A stretch of DNA of 64,000 bases from Erysipelotrichia bacterium (GTDB taxonomy: Bacteria; Bacillota_I; Bacilli_A; Erysipelotrichales; Erysipelotrichaceae): contig JAAYOQ010000015.1 in NCBI GenBank assembly GCA_012520255.1, positions 1 through 64,000 of the forward strand, given 5' to 3'. Below the pieces are notes generated by a model. The model was not told the DNA's origin. It made no database searches and was given only the letters and a program-made list of their open reading frames with translations. The position numbers were made by a program, and so were the translations under genes. This document shows, piece after piece, positions 17,693 to 24,967 of this stretch. Every line of letters begins with the position of its first letter. The first letter of the stretch is position 1.

Positions 17693-18538
17693 TTACTTTT
17701 TTGATAATTCAACAATCCAGTCTTTTCCATCTTTTATGCAATAAGTATCTCTAAAGTTGTTTTGATTTAAACCAATAGAGATATAGTTACTGCTAGAATT
17801 AAATACAACAGGTTCATTTAAATCAACATAACCAAATGATTTTTCATATAGAACATCATCTTCAAAATATACTTTACCATTATGGCTAATTTTTACACGA
17901 ACAATATCGCCATGACTATAACCAATTTTGTTGAAATCTTTGGTCAATATATTAAAGACAATTGAACCAAAATGATCTGAAACACTAATAATAATTCCTT
18001 TAATTTCAGTACTTGTAACAATCGCTTTCACATATTCATAGTCTTCAACAATAATTTCACTTACCGGATAAGCAACACCGACTTCTTCAAAAGAAATAAT
18101 ACCGCTAGCAAGTCTTGCAGCTGTATAAGCAAAAATATCACGCCCATGGAATACTGATACATCTTCAGTTCCTTTATACCTGTTGACAGACTCATCAATT
18201 TCTCTTACTTCTTCAATACCGATTTCATAATAAAGATGGGTCAAGGAGCCATTATCAGGAGTAATAACATAGTTTCCATCTTTTAATTTAGCAACACAGC
18301 CTTTTCTTTTGGTTCCAACACCTGGATCAACAACACTGACAAAGATTGTTCCTTTTGGCCAAAACGGAACGACAAATGACAACTCTCTAGAGGCTGCAAG
18401 GATGTTAAATTGTTCAATTTCATGAGTTATATCATAACATTCTAATTCGCTATCTACTTGTTTAACTACGCCGCGCATGGTGTTCACTGCTCCCCAGGTT
18501 AAGCTAAAGTCGGTTTGCCATACAATACTTGGTTTCAT
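17693..18538 (-). CDS. SAM hydrolase / SAM hydroxide adenosyltransferase family protein (copy 1)
   Basis: Member of the DUF62/fluorinase-chlorinase fold. Characterised members without a halide site hydrolyse S-adenosylmethionine to adenosine and methionine. The catalytic triad of that group is present: Asp71 (VDPGVG), Arg78 (TKRK) and His131 (FHGRD), with spacing matching the archaeal enzymes. The N-terminal TDF motif, TPDNGSLT and the smaller C-terminal beta-barrel domain (from about residue 180) are all there; 281 aa is full length. Its ATG overlaps the stop of copy 2 (ATGA), so the pair is coupled. It is the last gene of the ECF operon. Hydrolase activity is inferred from family knowledge. 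Confidence 0.88.
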   Translation of the reverse strand: MKPSIVWQTDFSLTWGAVNTMRGVVKQVDSELECYDITHEIEQFNILAASRELSFVVPFWPKGTIFVSVVDPGVGTKRKGCVAKLKDGNYVITPDNGSLTHLYYEIGIEEVREIDESVNRYKGTEDVSVFHGRDIFAYTAARLASGIISFEEVGVAYPVSEIIVEDYEYVKAIVTSTEIKGIIISVSDHFGSIVFNILTKDFNKIGYSHGDIVRVKISHNGKVYFEDDVLYEKSFGYVDLNEPVVFNSSSNYISIGLNQNNFRDTYCIKDGKDWIVELSKK

Positions 18539-19377
18539 TTAGTAAACACGACCTTCCAATCTTTTCCGGCAGAGATGCCATATTTTTCTGCAAAACTGCC
18601 TTGATTTAAAGCTAAACAAATATCTAACATAGAACCACTGAAGATAATTGGTTGATTAAGTTCAGCATAGCCAAACGATTTATGAAATAACACTTTTTCA
18701 TTAAAAATGATTTCATCTTTATAAGTTATTCTGACATTGACATAATCTCCTTCATTAAAGCCAGCTTTTTTGAAGTTTTTATAAGAGATATTGGTAAATA
18801 CGTTGCCAAAATGTTTAAAAACGGTAATGATATTTCCTTCAACATGATTTTCTTTAATAAGAGGGTCGTAAAAAGTGTCATGTAAAACAACTTCTTCAAC
18901 TGGATAAGCAGGGCCAACCTCTTCAAAGGTAATAATGTTAGCGGCTAATTTGCCAGCACAATAAGCAAATAAATCACGTCCATGAAAAATTGAAGTATCT
19001 CTTGTCGAAGGAAGACGGTTAACTGTTTCATCAATTTCTCTGATTTCTTCAATACCTATTTCATAATAGACATGAGTTAAAGTTCCGTTATCAGGAGTAA
19101 CGATGTAGTTGCCATCTTTTAGTTTGGCAACACAAGCTTTTCTTTCAGTTCCAACACCTGGATCGACTACACAGACAAAGATAGTTCCTTTTGGCCAATA
19201 TGGTACCACAAACATAAGTTGGGCACTAGCCTGCCAGGTGTTAAACGGTGTAATTGAATGGGTAATGTCAGTTGTGATTAAATCAGGACAGATATTGCTG
19301 CAGACACCTTTCATAGTACAAACACTGCTATTATCTGGTCCGAAATCTGTCATCATAAGAATATTAGGATATTTCAT
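18535..19377 (-). CDS. SAM hydrolase / SAM hydroxide adenosyltransferase family protein (copy 2)
   Basis: Second tandem member of the same family, 280 aa. It keeps the VDPGVGTERK block (catalytic Asp and Arg), TPDNGTLTH, and FHGRD with the catalytic His. The N-terminal segment is MTDFGPDNSSV. I start it at the ATG at 19377, which has GGAGGTA directly upstream; an in-frame GTG at 19398 lies inside the end of the EcfT gene and lacks a ribosome site. Copies 1 and 2 share long identical stretches around the active site, suggesting duplication, but differ in the C-terminal domain. Gap to EcfT is two bases. Confidence 0.88.
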   Translation of the reverse strand: MKYPNILMMTDFGPDNSSVCTMKGVCSNICPDLITTDITHSITPFNTWQASAQLMFVVPYWPKGTIFVCVVDPGVGTERKACVAKLKDGNYIVTPDNGTLTHVYYEIGIEEIREIDETVNRLPSTRDTSIFHGRDLFAYCAGKLAANIITFEEVGPAYPVEEVVLHDTFYDPLIKENHVEGNIITVFKHFGNVFTNISYKNFKKAGFNEGDYVNVRITYKDEIIFNEKVLFHKSFGYAELNQPIIFSGSMLDICLALNQGSFAEKYGISAGKDWKVVFTK

Positions 19378-19379
19378 AA

Positions 19380-20231
19380 TTACCTCCAATAAAGCCACAT
19401 CTTAGGGTCACGAGGAGTGATAATCCCTGAAATTATATAGTAAGCACAGAAAATAGTTATTAAACAATAAATTAACTTAAAGATTTTGTCATTTTTTCTT
19501 TCAGGATATTCAGAGTAGTAAGATCTTTTCTTTCCTTTACCAAAGCCCCTTAAATCCATAGCGTTTGAAATGTTCCCTACTCTATCAAAAGAAGTGACAA
19601 TTAATGGAATTAAGATGAGAATCATCTGTTTTAAACGCTCAATTGGTTTAGTCTTTTTAGCATCTAATTCTAAACCTCTACACTGCATTGAGACAGCAAT
19701 ATTCTCATAATCTCTTGAGATATCGGGAATGTATCTGAAAGCAATTTCTACGATACTGCCAAGTTTATAAGGAAAACCTAAAGAAGTTAAGCCTGCAGCC
19801 AACTCGCTTGGAGTAATAGACATGATAAAAGCCAGCGAAGTAGAAAAAGCAGTTAACATCTTTAATAATCTGATTGTTAGAAACCATAGAGTTCCTTTAG
19901 TTACAACAAGGTAATCTGTATAGGCAAATAGAATTGTCTGATCACCCGTATACTCTAATCCACAAAGAGGATTAGCTAACCAGTACAAGACAACATTCAG
20001 TATATTTATGGCTACAACAAATATAACCAGCGGTTTAATTACTTTCCAACTTGGTTTTAAGGAAATTATACCGATAATTGAAAAGATAAATAGTGGCAGA
20101 ATAATAGGCAAGTCAAACGACATCATAACATAAAGCATCAAAGTGGCAAACAATCTAACTTTTGTCGTGCCAGAAAGTTGATGAAGAAAAGTTTCTCCTT
20201 TTGTCAGATTAATAATATTAAGATTTTTCAT
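19380..20231 (-). CDS. ecfT: ECF transporter transmembrane component EcfT
   Basis: Scaffold membrane subunit of an energy-coupling factor importer. The 283-aa protein has about five to six hydrophobic segments and the two cytosolic coupling motifs of EcfT: QCRGLELDA and DLRGFGKGK (x-R-G boxes that dock on the ATPases). The ATG at 20231 has AAAGGAG upstream and overlaps the end of the ATPase gene by 14 bases; an in-frame start at 20267 would lie deeper in that gene. Works with the fused ATPase and S component encoded just upstream. Confidence 0.9.
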   Translation of the reverse strand: MKNLNIINLTKGETFLHQLSGTTKVRLFATLMLYVMMSFDLPIILPLFIFSIIGIISLKPSWKVIKPLVIFVVAINILNVVLYWLANPLCGLEYTGDQTILFAYTDYLVVTKGTLWFLTIRLLKMLTAFSTSLAFIMSITPSELAAGLTSLGFPYKLGSIVEIAFRYIPDISRDYENIAVSMQCRGLELDAKKTKPIERLKQMILILIPLIVTSFDRVGNISNAMDLRGFGKGKKRSYYSEYPERKNDKIFKLIYCLITIFCAYYIISGIITPRDPKMWLYWR

Positions 20232-21930
20232 GACGTTTTCTCCTTTCTGCAACAATGAATGATTCAATAAACTTTTCAGGCTCTAAACCTATTCTTGTAG
20301 CTAAAGAATAAAGAGATGTTTGCTTTAGGTTTGCCTGTTCAATGATATCGTTATCAGATAAAATCCTAAATACCGAATCATCACCGATACATTGTCCATC
20401 AGCAAAAACAATAGCTCTATCAGTGTATTCAATAGCTAAGTGCATATCATGAGTAATGAATAATATAGTAATACCAAAATCTCTATTTAAGCTTTCTAAA
20501 AAAGACATAATTTCAGTATAAACTCGATAGTCTTGTCCGGCTGTAGGTTCATCTAAAATTATTATTTCAGGATTCATAGCTAAAATAGAAGCAATAGTTA
20601 CACGTTTTCTTTGACCGTAACTGACAACGGAAACGGGCCAATTTCTCATAGGCCAAAGATCACATTTTTTAAGTGCGGCTTCAATATTTTTTTCAATTTC
20701 AGCTTCAGATTTGTTGTTAAGAACTAAACCTAAAGATACTTCATCTTTAATAATATCCTTAACCAGCATCTGGTTAGGGTTTTGCATCACATAGCCTATT
20801 CTTTGTCCTATTTCTTTAATAGAGTAGTTAAGATAATTGACACCATCTATAAGAACTTCTCCTTTATCAGGACGAAGAATGCCACAAATAAGTTTAGCTG
20901 CTGTAGATTTTCCAGCTCCGTTTTTCCCTACTATTGCAATTTTATCTGCTTTATTAATGGTAAAAGAAACATCATCTAAAGCTTTAAACTTATCATAAGA
21001 AAAATCAACATTTTTAACTTCTAAAACAACTTCTTTGTCTTCTTCTGGCTTGCTGGTATCAACGCTACTATAGTAAGAGATTAACTGGTCCTTATATTTT
21101 TCAAGATTCATATTAAAAACATTACAAGGATTGTCTTCAATAGTGACATTGCAGCCAGCCATTTTTAAAGCTTGCAAATAAAGAGGCTCTCTAATTCCCT
21201 TTTCTACTATAATATTTGAACAAAGGAGTTCGTTAGGAGTCATATCTGCAACAATTTGTCCGTCTTCTAATAAAATTATTCGATCAACTGGACGATATAA
21301 AACATCTTCTAAGCGATGCTCGATAATTATAACCGTACAATTATTGTTTTTTTGTATCTGATCAATCAAATCGATAGCCTGATTGCCCATTTGAGGGTCA
21401 AGGGCAGCTAAAGGTTCATCAAAAAGAAGAATTTTAACATGATCATGCATAATACCAGCTAAAGAAACACGCTGTTTCTGTCCGCCAGAAAGATTATAAG
21501 GAACATGTTCTAAGAATTCATGCATTCCTACAAGGGTTGCAGAGTTTAATACACGTGGAAGCATTTCTTCTCGCGGCATATTATCATTTTCCAGTGCATA
21601 AGCAATATCCCCACCGACAGATAAACCAACAAATTGGGCATCAGAATCTTGTAGTACTGTACCAACAACAGCGCTTAAATTAAAAATGCTAGAATTTGAT
21701 GTTTCATTTCCAGCAATTTTACAAGATCCTTGAATTTCGCCTGGATATGAGAAGGGAATCAAGCCATTAATACAGTTGGCCAAAGTGCTCTTTCCACAAC
21801 CGCTTGGGCCTAAAATAAGCACTTTTTCCCCCTCATAGATGGTTAAATTTATATTTTTTAAAGTGGGCTCACGTTGAGTACTATATCTAAACGTGAAGTC
21901 TTTAAATTCAACAATAGGCGATTTTGACAT
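20218..21930 (-). CDS. ECF transporter ATPase, two ABC domains fused
   Basis: Energy-coupling ATPase for the ECF importer, with both nucleotide-binding domains in one 570-aa chain. Domain 1 (about 1-245) has Walker A GPSGCGKST, signature LSGGQKQR and Walker B LLFDEP. Domain 2 (about 300-545) has Walker A GKNGAGKST, an altered signature VSYGQRKR and Walker B IILDEP. Most ECF modules use two separate genes; the fusion is typical of dedicated systems such as YkoD-type. It starts one base after the S-component stop. Confidence 0.93.
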   Translation of the reverse strand: MSKSPIVEFKDFTFRYSTQREPTLKNINLTIYEGEKVLILGPSGCGKSTLANCINGLIPFSYPGEIQGSCKIAGNETSNSSIFNLSAVVGTVLQDSDAQFVGLSVGGDIAYALENDNMPREEMLPRVLNSATLVGMHEFLEHVPYNLSGGQKQRVSLAGIMHDHVKILLFDEPLAALDPQMGNQAIDLIDQIQKNNNCTVIIIEHRLEDVLYRPVDRIILLEDGQIVADMTPNELLCSNIIVEKGIREPLYLQALKMAGCNVTIEDNPCNVFNMNLEKYKDQLISYYSSVDTSKPEEDKEVVLEVKNVDFSYDKFKALDDVSFTINKADKIAIVGKNGAGKSTAAKLICGILRPDKGEVLIDGVNYLNYSIKEIGQRIGYVMQNPNQMLVKDIIKDEVSLGLVLNNKSEAEIEKNIEAALKKCDLWPMRNWPVSVVSYGQRKRVTIASILAMNPEIIILDEPTAGQDYRVYTEIMSFLESLNRDFGITILFITHDMHLAIEYTDRAIVFADGQCIGDDSVFRILSDNDIIEQANLKQTSLYSLATRIGLEPEKFIESFIVAERRKRHEKS

Positions 21931-21931
21931 A

Positions 21932-22510
21932 TTATTCTTTTGTTAAGTCTCTGCCACGAGCATTTCTAGCTGCTAAAGCTTTTAAGATAGGAATACCAGC
22001 AACAAGTAATACGATTATATTAGAAACAGAAGCAACCCAACCTTGAGCAATAGAGATTTTTAATTCCCCACCAAAGATGATTTTTGTGAATATTGGAGTG
22101 ATGATACCAAATGCAAAAATACTACCTACAACAACTGTGACGGCATAGATAATAATATGTTTAACATCGAAAACTCCTTCATCAATATTAGCTCCATAAA
22201 GTTTTAAGCTGCCTACGATAAATCCTAACACTGCATTACCAATTGACCAGTCAAACCAGAATCCCCAACCACCAATCAAGTCAGCCAAAACGTTTCCTAC
22301 ACCACAAGCCAGAGCAGCTGGTAGTGGTCCAAACAGACCGCCGACGATAACAGGAACAATCATAGCTAAAGACAGGTTAGTGTTTGTAAATACAGTAATT
22401 GATCCATAAACCATTAGTACAGCAAACAAAGCAATACCAATAGCTACACCAACAATAGTTCTGGTGTCCCATTTTCCTAATAAAATTTTTCCAATACTTT
22501 CTTTCTTCAT
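21932..22510 (-). CDS. ECF transporter substrate-binding S component (substrate unassigned)
   Basis: Small integral membrane protein, 192 aa, with about six hydrophobic segments and the S-component-like sequence NLSLAMIVPVIVGGLFGPLPA followed by a GNVLADLIGG turn. Such proteins capture a vitamin or precursor and dock on EcfT. I cannot assign it to a known specificity class. The operon with three SAM hydrolase-family genes suggests a ligand related to SAM, methionine, adenosine or another nucleoside; this is inference only. Ribosome site AAAGGAG upstream of the ATG at 22510. Confidence 0.82.
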   Translation of the reverse strand: MKKESIGKILLGKWDTRTIVGVAIGIALFAVLMVYGSITVFTNTNLSLAMIVPVIVGGLFGPLPAALACGVGNVLADLIGGWGFWFDWSIGNAVLGFIVGSLKLYGANIDEGVFDVKHIIIYAVTVVVGSIFAFGIITPIFTKIIFGGELKISIAQGWVASVSNIIVLLVAGIPILKALAARNARGRDLTKE

Positions 22511-22537
22511 ATTTATCTCCTTTTCTTACAATATATT

Positions 22538-22553
22538 TAACACAATAGTGTTA
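22538..22553. promoter_or_regulatory. Palindromic element in the S-component leader
   Basis: TAACAC-AATA-GTGTTA, a perfect 6+6 inverted repeat about 28 bases upstream of the S-component ATG. It could be a repressor operator or an RNA hairpin; no regulator is identified. Confidence 0.45.
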
Positions 22554-22572
22554 TTGCCTTAAAATATAAAAC

Positions 22573-22591
22573 GACATCCACAAAGGATGTC
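22573..22591 (-). terminator. Hairpin between SAM hydrolase copy 3 and the ECF S gene
   Basis: Perfect 7-bp stem GACATCC/GGATGTC with a five-base loop. On the minus strand it is followed by GTTTTATATTTT, so it looks like an intrinsic terminator or attenuator between copy 3 and the ECF genes. Confidence 0.6.
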
Positions 22592-22645
22592 ATTTAATAA
22601 ACGTCTTTCCTTATGGGTTTATTCTATTGAGTAAAATCGATTATG

Positions 22646-23485
22646 TCAAGTGATTTTTCTGAGTTCAACCTGCCAGGCAATGCCTGTACCTATGTTATAG
22701 GCATTGGCAAAACTGCCCTGATTGATAGCAATAGCCACACAATCCAATGAGTTTATATATAACAAAGATTCACCAATATGAACATCAGCAAAACTTCTGG
22801 CATAAACCAAATTATTACTATACACAGTACGTGTATTATTCGTAATATCTACATTAATTTTATCTCCATGATTGATATTCAATTGCTTAAATAGTTTACG
22901 AGGAATATTTGTCCATAATGAACCATATCTTACATCCAATACATCAATAGTTCCTGTAATGACATCATTTTCAATGGTAGCCTTGGCTACAGGCAATTCG
23001 ACTATTTCCTCAACATCGAATGAAGGACCAATTTGTTCAAACGAAATCAAACCGGTAGCAAGTCTTGCGCCAGTGAAGGCATAGATATCACGACCGTGAA
23101 AAGTATAACTTTCGCCTGAATTTGGAAGCCGGTTAAGTTTTTCGTCAAGAATCCTAGCTTCTTTGATACCTAGTATTCTTTTAATGTGCGTTAAAGTTCC
23201 GTTATCTGGTGTAACAACATAAGTATCGTTATTTGTTTTAACAACAACAGATTTTCGATTGCTTCCAACTCCTGGATCAACCACAGAAACAAAAACGCTT
23301 CCTTTAGGCCAATAATTAATTGTCTGAATTAAACGATAGCTGGCTTCCCAAATATCATATTGGGGAATGTCATGGGTTAAATCATAAATTCTGATTTCAG
23401 GATTAACACAGTTAGCAACGCCGTACATGGCACTTACTGCTCCATCTGCTCTACCAAAATCGGACTGTAAAATTAGTGGAAACAT
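22646..23485 (-). CDS. SAM hydrolase / SAM hydroxide adenosyltransferase family protein (copy 3)
   Basis: Third family member, 279 aa from the ATG at 23485 (AGAGGTG ribosome site; the GTG at 23491 lies within it). Active-site blocks are intact: VDPGVGSNRK, TPDNGTLTH and FHGRD. It is clearly more diverged from copies 1 and 2 than they are from each other, for example RADGAVSAMYG near the N-terminus and a different C-terminal domain. It is first on the minus strand and is separated from the ECF S gene by 135 bases holding a hairpin and a palindrome, so its expression may be only partly linked to the transporter. Confidence 0.88.
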   Translation of the reverse strand: MFPLILQSDFGRADGAVSAMYGVANCVNPEIRIYDLTHDIPQYDIWEASYRLIQTINYWPKGSVFVSVVDPGVGSNRKSVVVKTNNDTYVVTPDNGTLTHIKRILGIKEARILDEKLNRLPNSGESYTFHGRDIYAFTGARLATGLISFEQIGPSFDVEEIVELPVAKATIENDVITGTIDVLDVRYGSLWTNIPRKLFKQLNINHGDKINVDITNNTRTVYSNNLVYARSFADVHIGESLLYINSLDCVAIAINQGSFANAYNIGTGIAWQVELRKIT

Positions 23486-23548
23486 AAACACACCTCTCTT
23501 GACACCTTAAGAATATAACAATGAGTCATATTTTTCAAATATTAATCC

Positions 23549-23577
23549 TTGAAAAAGCCAGTAAATAATGTTTTAAT
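23549..23577 (+). promoter_or_regulatory. Promoter for divIC
   Basis: TTGAAA at 23549-23554 and TTTAAT at 23572-23577, 17-base spacer. Confidence 0.6.
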
Positions 23578-23603
23578 AAGGTACTTAAGAAAAGGTGGTA
23601 AAG

Positions 23604-23927
23604 ATGAAAAAGGAAAAAGTAAGAAAACTAACTCCTTTAGGGAAATTTGTAAGAATTCTTATTGGTATGGTTATGATTGCTGCTATTGTGTATATGTATC
23701 TTCAAATGGGAAAAGAAATAAAGACCACATTTTCTTTGCATGGTGATGTTAAAGAGTCAGAAAAAGAAATTGCTAAATTAGAAGCTGAAAAAGAAAGTCT
23801 GCAAATGCAAAAAGAAAAACTGACAGATGAAAACTATGTCAGTTCAGTTGCCAGAGGAAAATATCTGATTACTAAAGAGAATGAGCAGATTTATGTTCTT
23901 CCTCCACTTACAGAAGAAAATGATTAA
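23604..23927 (+). CDS. divIC: Septum formation initiator, DivIC/FtsB family
   Basis: Bitopic cell-division protein that joins FtsL and DivIB at the septum. The 107-aa product has a basic cytoplasmic tail, one membrane segment at about 20-40 (ILIGMVMIAAIVYMYL), then a coiled coil rich in Glu/Lys (about 50-80) and the family-typical end ENYVSSVARGKYLITKENEQIYVLP. I chose the ATG at 23604 with AAAGGTGG before it; the GTG at 23595 is inside that site. In bacilli divIC follows the mfd-yabO region, so this is the expected neighbour of rqcP after the inserted block. Confidence 0.9.
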   Translation: MKKEKVRKLTPLGKFVRILIGMVMIAAIVYMYLQMGKEIKTTFSLHGDVKESEKEIAKLEAEKESLQMQKEKLTDENYVSSVARGKYLITKENEQIYVLPPLTEEND

Positions 23928-23949
23928 GAAGTTGCTAAACTTCTTTTTT
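23926..23949. terminator. Terminator between convergent divIC and NADAR genes
   Basis: Eight-bp stem AAGAAGTT/AACTTCTT with a four-base loop followed by a T run; it overlaps the stop codon of the opposite-strand gene. Confidence 0.75.
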
Positions 23950-24420
23950 TAGTGTATCCCTTACTTCCATTAGAGAAAAACCATGTAAGTTAAGCCCTTC
24001 CCATCTAGAAAGATTATAAAGTCTGGTATCTCCATAATTTAATCCTGTGCCCCAAACCTTATCAGTTTTACCACATTTAGCTAAAACAATATCTCCGGTG
24101 CTTAAAAGTAAATCTTTCAATTCTTGATTTTGAGAAAATTTAGCATAGTTACCCTTGTAAAGATTAATATGTCTTCTGGTGTTCCAGACTTTATCAACAT
24201 AATTGTTAACCCCTTTACCATATTGAATAACTTCTTTTCTTTCGGTTGCATTCAATAGTTTTTCAGCACGATAGTGATCATTAAATATAACAGCTTTACG
24301 GTATTGTAGATATTGTTCCACACACCAGAATTTGTATCCATCTACAAAGAAATTGCAAGGATACCAAACACTTAAATAACCATTTTCTTCATCGATTCTT
24401 TCAAAAAGTACAACTCTCAT
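23935..24420 (-). CDS. NADAR-family protein (YbiA-like)
   Basis: NADAR (DUF1768) domain protein, 161 aa, one domain end to end. Recognisable blocks are FFVDGYKFWCVEQYLQYRKA, the WNTRRHINLYKGNYAKFSQN segment, LLSTGDIVLA and DKVWGTGL. Known members either cleave N-glycosidic bonds in riboflavin-pathway intermediates (YbiA) or remove ADP-ribose from guanine (NADAR antitoxins of DarT1). No DarT-like toxin is adjacent, so a housekeeping or damage-control role is more likely. It stands alone between two terminators. Confidence 0.85.
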   Translation of the reverse strand: MRVVLFERIDEENGYLSVWYPCNFFVDGYKFWCVEQYLQYRKAVIFNDHYRAEKLLNATERKEVIQYGKGVNNYVDKVWNTRRHINLYKGNYAKFSQNQELKDLLLSTGDIVLAKCGKTDKVWGTGLNYGDTRLYNLSRWEGLNLHGFSLMEVRDTLKKEV

Positions 24421-24452
24421 AAAAACACCTTTCTATAATTATATAAGAAAAG

Positions 24453-24474
24453 AGAAGACTTGATTAAGTCTTCT
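24453..24474 (-). terminator. Terminator of the gpmI-COG2426 operon
   Basis: Nine-bp stem AGAAGACTT/AAGTCTTCT with a four-base loop; on the minus strand a T-rich tail follows. It overlaps the stop codon of the operon's last gene. Confidence 0.75.
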
Positions 24475-24967
24475 AAACAAATAATCTTAAAAAACCAAAA
24501 GTTCCATAACAAGCAAGGGTCATTATAATACTGGCAATACAGACTCCTAAAAAGATTGATAATAAGGCTTTTTTAAAGTCAAACTGTAGGATTGTAGCCA
24601 TTAATGATCCGCTCCAGGCACCAGTAGCCGGTAAAGGAATCCCAACAAAAACAGTTAGAGCAAAAAATCCGTATTTTTCAATTTGATTACTTTTCGTATG
24701 TAGTTTTTCTTCATACTTAGTAAAGAAAGTTCCTAAAAGTTTTGTTGTCTTCAAATATTGAATAATTTTCATCCCGAAAATTAGCAAGAAAGGAACTGGA
24801 ATCATATTTGCAAAAATACAAATAGGTAAGGCTTTAGTCCAAGGGAAATTAATTGCAGAAGCAAAAATGATAGCCCCTCTTAATTCAATGAGAGGAATCA
24901 TTGAAATCATAAATAAAGCAAATTCACTTCCCAGGGCACTGAAGAAATTAAATACTGCTTCAACCAT
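24473..24967 (-). CDS. COG2426 small multidrug export-like membrane protein
   Basis: Sm_multidrug_ex family (PF06695/COG2426), 164 aa, four to five membrane segments. Family motifs are present: IPLIELRGAI in the first third and GIPLPATGAWSGSL in the middle. The transported substrate is not established for the family. The ATG shares a base with the gpmI stop (TAATG), so the two are co-translated. Confidence 0.85.
   Translation of the reverse strand: MVEAVFNFFSALGSEFALFMISMIPLIELRGAIIFASAINFPWTKALPICIFANMIPVPFLLIFGMKIIQYLKTTKLLGTFFTKYEEKLHTKSNQIEKYGFFALTVFVGIPLPATGAWSGSLMATILQFDFKKALLSIFLGVCIASIIMTLACYGTFGFLRLFV

Noticed and set aside
22511-22645. SAM, purine or preQ1 riboswitch ahead of the ECF S gene
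   Set aside because: I looked for conserved core sequences on the minus strand and found none I recognise; only simple hairpins are present.
23935-24420. NADAR gene as antitoxin of a DarT-type toxin pair
   Set aside because: No toxin-like gene is adjacent; the neighbours are divIC and gpmI-COG2426, each separated by terminators.
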